A stretch of 64,000 nucleotides of DNA from Agrypnia vestita (taxonomy: Eukaryota > Arthropoda > Insecta > Trichoptera > Phryganeidae), in assembly GCA_016648135.1 (NCBI GenBank), contig JADDOH010004041.1, positions 1 through 64,000 on the forward strand, read 5' to 3'. Of this stretch, positions 22,341 to 34,042 are shown piece after piece. The notes under the pieces were generated by a model that had not been told where the DNA came from, made no database searches, and saw only the letters and a list, made by a program, of their open reading frames with translations. Both the position numbers and the translations under genes were made by a program. Numbering within the stretch: position 1 is the stretch's first letter; every line of letters starts with the position of its first letter.

Positions 22341-23819
22341 GTCTAGGCCATGCGCTTTATCGGCGGAGATTGAGGAGGAAAATCTTTATTTCTTTACTCG
22401 GACCCACGTTCGGTGGTAGCAATTCCGTCCGTCATCGTACAGTACGTCTATTTGTAACATCATCATAATTATCATCCATTATCGACCTAGCTAAATGGAG
22501 CATAACAATTTGAAAAATATGGCGTAAAATTTGTGCAGAGCCCAAAGTACAATAAAATATTTAAATACATCATTAACTTTCCTTTCAAAAACTGTCAACG
22601 CGACGATTAGTACAGCAGAATCCCATTCCTGTAGACAGGCGATTCGTCAGCCGGAACAGCGAGAAGTCAGACCCTGACTGCCGCTTGAGGCTGGAAATTC
22701 ACTGCAAATGCGTAATTATAAAACAGAATGCCGTTGGCAGCAGCGTCATTTATTGGCACATTTTATACTTTGGAATTTTTATTTTTAAATAATAAATAAG
22801 GTGTAGTGAGTAAATACGGAAATAAGTAGAATATACAGTTTAAAATCCTCTCTTTATATAAACAAAAAGGGTTTTAATTTCTTGCAAATTTAAAACTTTG
22901 TAACTTTATTAATATTATATTACAAGTATGGATTCTAGATAATGAAATAAACTTTATACGTATAAAAAACAAATTATGCGTACATATAAATATTCATTAA
23001 AACTTTGTTCTGCCTAGGACACTAAAAACGATTTTTTTGCCGCAATCTGTCGATTAATGCTTATATTTTCTTAATTATTATAAAAAATGTTCAGTTTGTT
23101 ACTTTTTATATCAGAACAAAGGTTGTATCTAAGTTATCGCCCTAAAAAATTGAAGTCTAGAATATGCATACTCATATAAATGAATAATAAAAACCCACAT
23201 TTTCGTAAAAAAAACGCCGAAATATGCATTTGCAGTGAATGTCCAGCCTTAAGTGCTGCGTTAAATATTGAAATGCGATAATGTCTACCCGGCCATATGG
23301 GAGCATTTTACCATACTGGAATATAAAAATGAGTGATTGCCAAGCGTCCAGATAGCAGATAAAAATGTACTAGGCGTTCTTTCGATATCTCATATTTAAT
23401 TAAACTCAATTATAATACATTTTGATGTTTATAGCGTTAACTTTGCGGTTAGACTAATTGAATCGCTGATGTCGATAGTGGGCAATATTATTTGTTTCAG
23501 ATTTACAAAAACCTTTACGAGTTAAAATATCGGTCGTGGTGTATTTTTTTACAGTATTAAAAATATTTTAATTTTTAATTTAATCCCTTCTAGCAATAAT
23601 AATTCAAGCACCTATCGCACACAATCTAACTCATAGGCTTGAATAGAGTGTCAATACTTAATAATTTAATGAACTTCTTAAAAAAAATAAAGAAAAAAGA
23701 AAATAAAAAAAATAATGAAGCAAAAATTATATTCGTCACAAAATTTATTTTTTCATTTTTATTGGGTACATTTAAACATAAGCGTTTTTTTTTTAAATTT
23801 CATTCATTCACCTTCATCC
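22341..23819. other. Intergenic, no supported gene
   Basis: AT-rich sequence with short chance frames. No repeat boundary was recognised. Confidence 0.4.
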
Positions 23820-24030
23820 CCTTGTCCTAGTAGGGTCGGGGGCCCAAAGACTCCACAAGGTGTTTCCATGTTCCCCTGTCTTGCGCTGCTTCTGTATGAG
23901 TCACCCAGTCTAGACCCATTCTGTTTTCGTACACACTGTTGCCTCTCCCAGCTTAATCTGGGGCGACCCACCGGCCGTCTTCCTTCCGGAGTTGCCAGGA
24001 AGATTCTTCTCGGTTTTATGGATATTTTTT
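23820..24030 (-). pseudogene. Non-LTR RT C-terminal fragment
   Basis: The minus frame reads FLATPEGRRPVGRPRLSWER and ends with PPTLLGQGD. GRRPVGRPRLxW is a recurrent motif at the end of insect reverse transcriptases. Only about 60 codons survive. Confidence 0.55.
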
Positions 24031-25069
24031 CATGTAACATAATTTTCTACTTTTCAGTCTTAATATAAACCATCGTAAAAATCACTTCGTTAGGAAACTA
24101 GCCATATTTGATTGACAAATTTCCATATAAAACTTTGATTAATGTGACGGATTAATTGATTAGTCAGTGAATATGATTTATGTATTGTCATCGAGAACAC
24201 GTCTGTGTACAAAATTTCAGCTCGATTGGACAATGGGGAGCGGGTGAAATATCGATTATAAAATTCCGCCCAGACAAACAGGTGAAGCTAATGTAAGCGT
24301 GGTAATAAAATACTAAAAATAACCCGAGAATATTATTTGTTGGGACAAATAATAAACACCCGGTATTTTTTTTCTATTTCATCATTTATAACCACTAATC
24401 ATCTCAAATAAAAATTTTACAGTGCATAATTGCCTTAAAAGCAACAGGATGGTAGTTACAAGATACAAGATAAATTGAGAAGAGCACGAGTGTGCCATTA
24501 GGCAATTCTATCTTCACGTGATTCTTCGCATGTCCTTTATTTCTTCCTGCAGTCTAGTGTGGCGTTTACCCAACATTCAGTTTTCTTTCATTCTTAAATC
24601 TTCTTTCCCAAATGTTAATAAACTAATAATTAATAATACACGGATAAATAATCAATAAACACTGGATTACCTGTGACACACTAATCTTTATTTGAGATTT
24701 ATGTCTGATGTATAATATGTACACGAATGGTTACTGATTTGTTCAGTTATATTTCAGTTACCAATCATCGATACAATTAAATAAAAACTCAAATAAACTG
24801 TACCGTGTGTAACCGATTAAAATACAGTTTGATAATCACATTCAGAGCCGTCCGGGATTTCGTCCGATCAAAATAAATACCGCAAAATCGCGAAAATCCA
24901 AGAAAAGTTTTTTCCAATAGCGCATGACTTGATTATAATTTAGATAGTTGTGATTTACAATAATATAAGGTAAGAATATTTTCATAGTTAATGCGATGTT
25001 TATCGGTAAATTCTTATAAAATCAGAAACCGGCACGGGTAATTGCCTAGCATAAACAAGAAAATATCGC
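24031..25069. other. Intergenic, no supported gene
   Basis: 24245-24305 (aatatcgattataaaattcc, ggtgaagctaatgtaagcgt) recurs near 27775-27850. Otherwise nothing is recognised. Confidence 0.4.
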
Positions 25070-25670
25070 GCATTTATTACTTCCTTTCTTTTAACTGGCG
25101 GCGTCTGCTTGCTTGTTTTCTTGACGAAAAAACTTTGGATCGATTTTTAACCCTTTTCCCTTGATGCAATCGAGCTGAAACTTTGCAAGCAGACTCGTGG
25201 CGACGATCAAGAAGATCTATCAAATTTTCGTTGAAAAAAATAAATAATTATAGTATAATTTTGGATTTTTAGAATTTTTTTTTTTTTTTTAAAATTGGAA
25301 ACCATACAAATGTTTGATTACTACCAACAGCGGCCTGACGACGCCACGGAATATTTAAAATTTGAATTACTCCGTCGGTATATGTAATAGATGCCTACTT
25401 TTTTTTTTTCGATACTACGTACTACGAATTTCGAAAATTTATGACAATTGGTTCACAGATGACAGCAAAATTCACAAATATATCAAAATCTTGAATAAAT
25501 TGACAGAAAAATGTTTTTAGAATTTAATCTTCAAAGCATGAAGTGTCTAATCAAAGCTTTAAGTAAGTTTAGTGTTATGTTATGTGTTTTAATTCGTCTT
25601 TGATTGTTGTTATATTTTACAAAATAAGGTAGTATAATAAAAACTTGGTTTTTATGGGTTAGTTTTTCTA
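25070..25670 (+). repeat. Dispersed repeat copy 2 (tttggatcgatttttgaccc family)
   Basis: Same order of blocks as 17067-17740: gcgtctgcttgcttg, ttggatcgattttt, a cgagctgaaact block and aaaacttggtttttatgggt. It differs by small indels and a poly-T stretch. Confidence 0.65.
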
Positions 25671-26084
25671 CTTTTAGATTCCGGTTGGACCTACCGGAAC
25701 AGTTCATGGCTTCCAAAGGATCAATTTCTGAAACAAATGTTTCATTTCCTCGCTTGCTCTTAATGGCATGGTGACGATGAGCAGCACTGCTACTCTCTAA
25801 ATAAGTGAAGTGATAAAATAATTTAAAAAAAATGAACCGCAAAGTCTTGAATTATTATTATTAACCTCGTCGATTTAGCCAAATCAGACTAGCCTCAGGA
25901 TCACTCTGTACGGCACTTCACACTCCACCTTTCTCGTCGCCTCCCCGTTGTTGTGCTTTGTGGTTATAACAATTATTTAATGGGTGTGGTATTACAATCG
26001 GCCATATTACGAAAATAACAATAATGAGATCTTAAGATCTTTTTCCCTAAATTTAATAGACGAGAATAAAAAAATAAAAAAATG
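25671..26084. other. Intergenic; no supported gene
   Basis: A 103-codon minus frame (25531-25842) overlaps the preceding repeat and is unrecognised. 25995-26075 is the dispersed repeat also seen at 4515-4600. Confidence 0.35.
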
Positions 26085-26230
26085 AGATGTGGGTATAAGT
26101 CTTCTGAATGGAAGTCTTTTCGGGTATCCATAGGGCATACGACCTACTGTATGGCTGGCTTAAGTGATCACTTTACACAATGTAACGTTTACCGATTTCA
26201 CCCATGATAGACTAACACATCTATCAAATT
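26085..26230. mobile_element. Diverged arm of the long-inverted-repeat family
   Basis: It contains aagtcttctgaatggaagtc, ggcttaagtgatcac and caatgtaacgtt, matching in order the inner parts of 14411-14876. Confidence 0.4.
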
Positions 26231-26880
26231 TTGTAAGTTGTATATATATTTAATATGCACATCTTGTTCCATATGTGTGTTGTATTTTTACTACCGCCAC
26301 CTGTGGTTGAAAATTTTGTCATTCCCATAAAAACAGATATCGCCGTTGGTAATGAGATACGTATATTTTTGATTGGAGTTTTTGAAGCAATATTCTTTAT
26401 AATATGTTTATGACATTCTTCCGAATTATTAACATATACACTAGAATACGTCTGAAGATTATTTCAATTTTTTAAAAAACCTTTTTGGACCAGTTTTTAT
26501 ATGTTCAGGATATTTTGAGTGTGTTCGAAATTTTCAAGAACACAATATTGGATTTTATGCAGGGCGACATCATCAATCACAATTTTCATTTGCTGTTGTT
26601 GGATCTGATGTCGCGTGGACCTTTTGCCGTGTGGCCATTTTCACGTGGATATTTTATCGTGGACCTTTTGTTGTGGAATCCATCCATATATGGTTCCTAA
26701 TACATGGTATAACAGTAGGTTGCCACATGTGACGAACGCTAAAAACTCTGCGTGTCATGGCTCTAAGTTACCAGATGGCTTCAAAATGGCAGGTCAAGTG
26801 ATACGTGACGTCACCACAAGGTGAATTTTTACAAAGCGATCACAGAATTTTACATCACACAGTGCTAAAATGATAATTGT
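26231..26880. other. Intergenic, no supported gene
   Basis: Two overlapping frames at 26485-26824 contain a locally repetitive Trp/Pro/Phe-rich stretch (gtggaccttttgccgtgtgg-type repeats) with no family match. Confidence 0.4.
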
Positions 26881-27761
26881 ACCAAATTTATTAATCAATT
26901 AGAAAGACATAGTGAAATTATTAATTAAAAGATTATTAATTATTAATCGATTAGAAAATCATACACATTAACGCGCCTGTCCCGGATAGGGGATCCGTGG
27001 TTTGAATCCCGGTAGCAGCCAAATATTTTTTTATTGATTTGATTTTTTTTTTTATTGTTACAATTATATTTATTACACAATATTGTGTTATTCATAGTAC
27101 CTCTCCATTTAAGAGCATTGCTCTTGTGCTCGGACAAGGAAATTTGAATTTCTATATATATTTCCTTACATTTAATTATTTACGATTAATTATTTTATAT
27201 ATCTAGGATGAAGCAGTAGAGTGAACGTCTTTGACTTTGAAGGTAACGGTGTATAGTTCAGTTCGTAGAGACGTTCTTTCAATTTGCTGTTCAATTGTTC
27301 TGTATCCTGTATCTTTTTCATTTCGATTGGAAGGTTGTTAAAAAATTTCATGCCTGAGTATATGAAACCTTGTTCACATTTTTTTGTATTGCGTTTTGGG
27401 ATTTTTAAATTGTCTCTTAATCTTGGTGTTGTGTTTTTTCGAAATTTGCCTGAACGTTTTCTTTGATAAGTTGTATAATTGATACTTTTTTGTACATAGA
27501 TTCCACCTTTGGGACTGGAAACATTTTGAATAGTGTTTGTGTGGGGAATGTTGATTTTTTTAAGTATGACATTAATAATTGTTCTCTGAATTACTTTAAT
27601 TCGATCTATTAAATTATTGTAAGTTCCGCCCCACCCTATTATTCCATATTGGAGTAGTGAATGGAAAGTTGCGTAGTATACCTTTTTTAAATTGTCTATG
27701 CTTAGAATGTTTCGTAGTCTTATTTTTCTGTATGTCTTTCTAATTAATTAATAAATTTGGT
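26881..27761. mobile_element. Foldback element copy 2, split by a retrotransposon insertion
   Basis: Left end ACCAAATTTATTAATCAATT (26881) and right end complementary AATTAATTAATAAATTTGGT (to 27761) are inverted repeats of the 9034-9260 family. A B-box-like GTTTGAATCCCGG lies near 27000 and the arm motif TTTTTCTGTATGTCTTTC at 27723. Between about 27043 and 27720 a minus-strand non-LTR fragment has been inserted. Confidence 0.6.
27190..27720 (-). pseudogene. 5'-truncated non-LTR retrotransposon, uninterrupted RT C-terminal frame
   Basis: A 176-codon frame runs without a stop from the insertion junction at 27720 to a stop at 27190 and has no Met at its beginning. It reads RLRNILSIDNLKKVYYATFH, then SLLQYGIIGWGG, then further on GFIYSGMKFFNNLPIEMKK. 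VYYAxFHSLLxYGIxxWGG and the FNNLP motif are the C-terminal signatures of CR1/Jockey-related reverse transcriptases; the fragment at 48840-48980 is a relative. The 3' UTR ends in an A-rich tail (plus poly-T near 27043-27053). The absence of stops suggests a recent insertion. The catalytic RT core is missing, so it is not functional alone. Confidence 0.75.
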
Positions 27762-28249
27762 TTTAAATTTCAGAATATCGATTATAAGACTCCGTCTGGA
27801 GTCTAGACAAATAGGCAAACAGATAGATAGGTGAAGCTAATATAAGCGTGGCAAAATGACGCCGTACCATCATGCGCATATTCACGAGTACGTCGCGCCT
27901 GATTTTGTGCCGAACTGAACAAAAAAAAGTAACTATGATGAATGATTGCAGAATTACCAGCAACGCCTCGTTGGACGAAGTCACGCGGCACCTCACCAAG
28001 CGGGCCGGAGCGGCTCCAGCAACGTGGCACTCGAGCAGTCGCGGGTCAGGCTGCTGAGGTCGGCACGGGCGGCCTTGACAGATCACTGATCGAGTTGTGG
28101 AGACGCGCCCTTGGGCGGTGGAGCGGCCGAAACGGCAACGAGTAACCAGCGCCCGCGACCTCGAGGTTGTGACGCGAGGCGGCAGTGACAGTGTGCCCTG
28201 CTGATACGCGGACCATATCTCGGGCAAAAGCACAGTGTAGAAAAAACTT
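27762..28249. other. Unassigned GC-richer stretch
   Basis: A 156-codon minus frame (27763-28233) and overlapping frames on both strands occupy this CpG-rich stretch. The high GC explains the long frames by chance, and no family is recognised. 27775-27850 is a dispersed repeat shared with 24245-24305. Confidence 0.35.
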
Positions 28250-28545
28250 ACTTAATTACAATCACGCCGTTTCCCCGTGGGGGTAGGCAGAGAGGATAGA
28301 GCGCCACACTCTTCTGTCCTGACATACAACTCTCGCCTCATCCACATTCATGCATCTTCGCATGCAAGCTCGCCGGTTGTTGAGGCTTCTAACGGGACCA
28401 TCTTCCAGTATCTGGTTGATCTGGTCATGCCACGTCTTCCGCGGTCGCCGTCTCTTTCTGGCGCCATCAACACTCGCATTATATATCTTTCTTACCATTC
28501 TTTCCTCATTCATTCGCTCAACATGCCCAAACCATCCCTTAGTTT
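28250..28545 (-). pseudogene. RTE-like retrotransposon, RT C-terminal fragment
   Basis: The 83-codon frame 28262-28513 reads MNEERMVRKIYNASVDGARK, then RPRKTWHDQINQILEDGPVR and CMNVDEARVVCQDRRVW. It is the best-preserved relative of the copy at 5019 over this part. Its 5' end is cut off inside the WFGH motif region. The tail at its left edge is ACTTACTTAATTA. Confidence 0.75.
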
Positions 28546-28769
28546 AATTTAAATTGTATTTTAGAAGTTGTACGTATGTACTTCTTTAGGCGCGCCGTAG
28601 AAGAAATTTCAATATGCAACGGAATGCGACGGAAGATTTCACACCATGACGTTAACTGAAGAGAATAAAGTGTGTGTATTTTATAAATTGGGTTAAAAAA
28701 AGTTCACTGGCAGGAGACCCAGTCTACGAACGTAGAAGGGGCTGCATGAAATACGCACGCGCATTCCGT

Positions 28770-29065
28770 CCAGCTATGTTCCACTGTGAGGTATACAACA
28801 CAACGCGTGGTTCTGGTATCTTCTTTTTCCTGGCACTGTACCAACTTTTTGTCTAGGTAGGCTGTTGGTTCTTCTCGTTTTCTCGTTCTCAGGTGGTATT
28901 TTCTTCGGTTCCGGGTGCCGCTTTAATCTATGCCGTTTTTCTGCAGGATTTTGGAGCATTGAATCATCCAGGAGTACATTGGTCTTCCTCTGGATGACTG
29001 TCGATGAAGCTCCACAGACATTGTCTGCTTTACCGTGTGCTCTTGTGGTATAAGTATACATACCC
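28770..29065 (-). pseudogene. Non-LTR RT C-terminal fragment (second GRP-type family)
   Basis: Nucleotide relative of 62296-62650: both contain atcttcttcggtt-type and tggtcttcctctggatgact blocks. The frame carries CGASSTVIQRKTNVLLDDS. Shifts have destroyed the RGRPK motif here. Confidence 0.5.
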
Positions 29066-29921
29066 ATTTTTTATTTAAATTAATTTAATTTAATATCGTG
29101 GGGTTGATATTTTTGGGGCCAAAAGTTGATATTTTCGTAAATTAGCGACGAATTACGTATCTATACATGAATATCTGTGTCTGGAAACAGTTTGTAGGTC
29201 CTCTGATTTCGGCAACGCAATTTTTCAGCTACTCCAATACTTTCTAAAATTAGACAGGCATAGGTTTGTAAAAAGCAACATTAATCAAAGCAACAATCCA
29301 AACTCGGTTTGTACTTTACAGTCAAAACATGGTGAGGAAACATAAGTCTGATTTCAGAGAGAATGTCAAACTTTAAAATTGCGATTACTCCATATTATGT
29401 TTTTCGCAGTAACCTTGATATTCTAATTGTTTTTTTTTGCTTTGATTATACTGTTTTCTTTCTACACTATCAGACGATAACCATCAAATTTGTTCTCGGG
29501 AACTAACAAACAATTAATATAAAAATATTTTTTTATATAATGCATAAATATTAATTTGTACATGTACGTGACATTGCAATAGTTAATTTTTTAATTAGTT
29601 TCGACTCGCTTGATTTCTTCGTTGCGACATCGTAGACGTTCCAGTGGTCAAATGTTGCGTCAGTTTTTTTTTCGTTATTTTATTTTGAAACAGTATATTA
29701 TGATGTTTATTGATTGTGCTGAAAATACATTTAACACTTCAGTATGCAATTTTTTGCATAAATTTTATTTAAAAAAAAACGTACTCCAGTAACAACAAAT
29801 ATATTAAAATTAAATATATATTTTTATAAATATTTATCTAACAAAATAGTGACGCGTATACGGAAAACTCTCGCATTAATTATATTATATTATTATTGTG
29901 TATGTTAAAACTAGACTATTC
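29066..29921. other. Intergenic, no supported gene
   Basis: AT-rich; no recognisable gene or repeat end. Confidence 0.4.
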
Positions 29922-29985
29922 GTTTGTGCCATGTTCCTGGAATGGAGCTCGAAATCCCGACTGGATCACTAGGCCACTACACTTA
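29922..29985 (-). repeat. tRNA-derived SINE fragment
   Basis: On the minus strand GTGGCCTAGTGATCCAGTCG and TTTCGAGCTCCATTCCAGG match the order of the 14040-14130 fragment (ATCCAGTGGTCGG, TTCGAGCCGCATTCCAGG). The B box has mutated. Confidence 0.45.
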
Positions 29986-30079
29986 AGTACGACATAACGC
30001 TTTCAACACTTTCCAAAGGTAAACACTTTTATTATAAATACGGTAAAAGCGACACAATTAATAAAAAGCATTAAAGCAT

Positions 30080-30143
30080 TTGGCTAAACTCGCATTCTTT
30101 GTGGGAGTATAGGTTCGAATCCTATCTGCTGCGACTTTTTTTT
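30080..30143 (+). repeat. tRNA-like pol III unit (pseudogene or SINE head)
   Basis: An A-box-like TGGCTAAACTCG (30081) and a perfect B box GGTTCGAATCC (30112-30122) in a 5-bp T stem (ATAGG/CCTAT) are followed by a run of ten T (about 30135-30144), a pol III stop. No 5' sequence pairs with the CTGCTGC acceptor side, so a functional tRNA is unlikely. Confidence 0.5.
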
Positions 30144-31899
30144 TTAATTTGACGGTTTTAAAAAATATCGAAATTAAATATTTATCTGGTAGAATATTAT
30201 GAAATATTAAAATCTGAATAACATGTTAATTTGATCTGTCTGTCTGATAATTGAAAAATCTGAGTAACATATTATGATAGAAATACTACGAAATATTTAT
30301 CTTTTTTTTTTTTTTCAAAATACAAGCTTGGGAAAAGTCACGCTTTTTGTTCTCACCGCACACCCCCGACATTTAACAAAGGCACAGACCGTTTTAATTA
30401 TTTTTACGGTGACGTTGCACGGCAGTCGCTTTTCGACTAGGATTTGTGGATTTGTATCACCGCCGGAACGGTGCATTACGCATCTAATTACGAATTGGTC
30501 ATTATAGGCTGAACTACATTGCGATATGTATCCGCTTGTATAATATACATAACGAACAGACGTTATGAAATCATCATTTTCTTGACAAGCCTGTACACAA
30601 TGAACCATTACGCCGCGACAATGGATAGGTATTTAATGGGTAGGTACCGTGCGTAAAAAAATTAAGATCGCGCGAGCTGTCTGCAAGACCGACACGCAAC
30701 CGGCCACGGATTTACTTGTGCGGTTGACTTGAGCACCGACAACCTCGCTCAAAGGGACAAAGCGTACCCACATTCTTTCAGTGACGCGGCTACTCGCTGC
30801 ACCTTCCTTTTATCGGGTTTATTTTACTGCATTGAAATAGCGCAACTGAACTTGCTAAATAAATGATCTGAACACCGGGGGGGACATAGAGGTTGTTCTT
30901 GACATCACGTGACCCGTTTACGAGGAGCGAGGTGACACAATAATTAATATATAATATTATGAACGAGATTAATAATAATTTATTATCCCGCCAGCAGTGC
31001 GCAGGCGCGGACTATGCACTGGCTGCGAACTAGAGATGGGAATTTTAGTTCGAGTTAGAATTAGTAACTGAACTGTCGTTCAACGAATCTTTCAGTCAAG
31101 TGAACTGTTCGCTTTGAATCAACGAGGGCGGACCCAACGCTTACCCAGGACTGTTTTATAAGCTAAAGCTCCTATATCGGTCCTTCTCATTGGTTCCGCC
31201 TGGTTGGCATTTTTTAATGCTGAAAGCAACCGTGCGACCCGATGTTGTAAAAAACAGATGGGCCGAATGGCTGCCATCCAAAATTTGCCCCCATTGTCCC
31301 GGCTTTTCTTTTTTAAACACAGATTTAAAAAAATGGTGTTTTATTTTTTATGTGTTTTATTTTTTCTTTCTCTATGTATTTTTTGTTCACTTTAAATCGT
31401 CAGTAGTTCTTTGAATTATTGTTTTTTATCTACTTCAACTTCTGTACGTGAATGGTTCACTTACCCACCAAGAAAATTTCCAGCCGCCACCAAATTTTCG
31501 AAACCATGGGGGGGGGGTTTCGATTTCCGTAGAATTCGTCATTCGGTCTGTCAAAATTCAAAAAATCACTCGACAGAGGCAAATTTTCACTACCCGGAGA
31601 GAAAGAATAAGATGCCTGCCAACGATTTCATAGATTTTGGGATTTAGAATTTACGATTCAAGGAACGACTTACTTTTCACCTAATGAACTAATGAACGGT
31701 AGTTCACTAAAGTGAACTATACCCTTCAAGTGTCGTCCTCGACTGTATTTATTTTCTTCTGTCTCGCATTTCCAAATTTATTGCCTTGCTCCACAAAAAC
31801 AACATTCTTATTTAATTTTGAGTATATTCTCACTTTAAACACTTAAAAATCTTCAATGCCTCTGATATGTAATACCACATCCAGAGAAGAATCGAATTT
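30144..31899. other. Intergenic; possible hAT-like element 31030-31735
   Basis: The 97-codon minus frame at 30315-30608 is Cys/Val-rich and unrecognised. From 31030 (TAGAGATGGGAA, a hAT-like start) to about 31735, both ends carry many GTGAAC/GTTCAC motifs, including the palindrome TAGTTCACTAAAGTGAACTA at 31700-31719. The right terminal repeat is not found. Confidence 0.3.
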
Positions 31900-32095
31900 T
31901 TATTTTTAACAATATTTTCATATGAAAGTATGTTCTAAGAACACAGTTACTGGATTTGGTCCCCAGAGAGATGATTAATTAATTAAGGATAAATTATAGA
32001 AGTCTCACAGAGACGAAGCTATTTATATAGAGAAAAGAGGATCGAAGTCAATTATGCGATGGCTCAGGGCTTACAACCTATATGAGCTGGCTGAA
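31900..32095 (+). mobile_element. One arm of the long-inverted-repeat family
   Basis: Matches the left part of the 14342-14565 region: agtatgttctaagaacacag, aattaaggataaatta and gggcttacaacct. The opposite arm is missing. Confidence 0.65.
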
Positions 32096-32284
32096 TTTTC
32101 ATTTATTCATTTAACACCCTTAGGGCTTTTACATACAATATAGATAAGGTGTTACAATATAAAGCAATAACACAAGCTACACTTAGTAGGTATACGAGGT
32201 AGGATCGATGACGGTGACAATAATATACGACCTCGAAAGAAATAATCAGTTCGGCCTCCACCCCCGCGGTGATACGACGCTCTC

Positions 32285-32319
32285 CTGATGACGCTGGATA
32301 AGACTTCAGCGAAACGTCG
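32285..32319 (+). ncRNA. Hammerhead-ribozyme-like core motif
   Basis: CTGATGA, one base, a GCTG/CAGC stem with loop, then GAAACGTC. CUGANGA and GAAA at the two sides of stem II are the conserved hammerhead core, and ACGT could form a short or intermolecular stem III before the expected cleavage C. Such motifs are known in Penelope-like retroelements. No catalysis is shown, and stem I is not resolved. Confidence 0.35.
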
Positions 32320-33200
32320 AAATTCGTTTCTCAGTGAAATATACGGTTCGTGTAAAATGTCCGTTTTATTTAACACGTAAATAAGTAGATTATTCCCTAG
32401 CAAAGTTCAACGACTCAGAAAAGTGTGTTTTTGGCAAACCACCCTTCCAGTCGACGACCGAATAACGTGAAGTTAGTTTGTCTGCAGCCGCCCGAGCGAC
32501 CGAATCCGCCGTGCCAAGAAAATCCTCCCCCTCGGTCCGATTCTCCCCCCTCTCGTCCTTTACGGCAATCAATCTACAGTCGACATAAAAAATATTGTAG
32601 CAGACACCCCCCCTCGCGCCTCTTTTTACTAAGAGATTTAATAATTAAAATTTACCACCGGCAAATTTTTGTTAAAAAGCACAATATTTATTTTATATCA
32701 GTTTGTACATTCCGAGCGGTCGAAAAAAAAATCACTTTTTTCACGCTTACGAGAGTTTATGCTATTAGATTTAATTTGAAATTATTTTATTTTATTTTTA
32801 ACACTTTTTCGCACAACAGAAATAAAATAGAACGAACAATACGTATTACAAAGCAAAAACTACTAAAAGTACAAAAAAGTACTAAAAGTACAAAAACTAC
32901 AAAAACTACTAAAAAAAACTAAAAGAAATGAGCACCTAACCTTATTAATAACCCAACGAAACTAGATAAAAGAACTCATGTTATGCTGTGAAACAAGTAA
33001 CAATTGACAACTTGAGAACTCAACAAATACATTTATTCAATGTTAGGGGAATCCTCGATAATAGAGTGCGTAGGTGTGTTCGGATATACGATGCACAGCC
33101 AAATAGTAATTTGCAATACGTTCAGGTATAAAAAAATTGTTTTTAATATTCGTGATGATATTCGACGAATACGAATATTCGGTAAATATCTACTATTCGG
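32320..33200. other. Intergenic, no supported gene
   Basis: The 165-codon frame 32425-32922 begins Pro-rich and ends in a Lys/Thr simple repeat; no family is recognised. Confidence 0.35.
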
Positions 33201-33225
33201 CGAATACGAATATTCGTATTCGTTG
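33162..33225. repeat. CGAATACGAATATTCG repeats with a 22-bp perfect palindrome
   Basis: AATACGAATATTCG occurs twice, and 33201-33222 is a perfect palindrome starting CGAATACGAAT. Confidence 0.75.
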
Positions 33226-33526
33226 CATCAGCATTACTTATGTTTAAGTGCCATGTTAATTTATGTATAATTACTAGATATAAAAAAGTGTACCTTTTTT
33301 ACAACTATATAAAAATATTTATTATTCACTTGTAAAAAAAACATGTCTTTGAACGGATAGCAATTCTATGTTGTATTTTTATCATAGATTCAATGACAAT
33401 CGACGCTGCGATATAAGTTAGTAATTATTCCAGTATGTGGGGAGATTAATGTAGTCCCATAAATTCTTTATAAGTAGATACCTATACATTTTATATTCAA
33501 TTATAATACAAGAAATACATAACATA

Positions 33527-34042
33527 CAGGGTGTCTCATAACTAGTAACAAAACTTTACGAGTGGATTAATGAGTGGAAAATGTTCAAGCAACCATGGCC
33601 TAATATCAATAGTTATGGAGATATGCAATATCAAAGTTTGCATTTTTTTCAACATTTCTTACTTATTTTTGGCAAAATGTTGAACTATCATTACAGTAAC
33701 TCATATCGATTATGAAAAATTCATTCGCTTTAATACAAGTCGAATAAAATGATAAAAACCTTGCAAAAATTGACAAAAGTTATTTATTACAAGGTTTTTA
33801 TCATTTTATTTAAATTGTATTGAAAAAAATTAATTTTTCATAATCGATATAAGTTACTGTAATGATAGTTCAACTTTTTGCAAAAATAAGTCAGAAATAT
33901 TGAAAAATAAATGCAAATTTTGATACATATTGCATATCTTCATAACTATTGGTATTAGGTCATGGTTGCTTGAATATTTTAGACTCATAATATAGTCAGG
34001 AATCTACCGGCTACATTTCTGTTGCTAGCTCTGGTACACCTG
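33527..34042. mobile_element. Palindromic TA-flanked element, complete copy
   Basis: CAGGGTGTCTCATAACTAG at the left and its diverged complement ending GGTACACCTG at the right, both flanked by TA. The two halves are inverted copies (ataactattggtattaggtc against gacctaatatcaatagttat) around a centre with aaggtttttatcattttatt. At 516 bp it is too short to encode a transposase. The TA duplication suggests a Tc1/mariner-superfamily helper. Confidence 0.75.

Noticed and set aside
27763..28233. 156-codon minus open frame as a gene
   Set aside because: Overlapping long frames occur on both strands in a GC-rich patch, composition is biased and no domain is recognisable. Part of it is a dispersed repeat.
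30315..30608. 97-codon Cys-rich minus frame as a small secreted protein
   Set aside because: No signal peptide at its start, no convincing start context and no known cysteine pattern.
32425..32922. 165-codon open frame as a gene
   Set aside because: It ends in a simple Lys/Thr repeat, its composition changes abruptly along the frame, and it has no motif or splice context.
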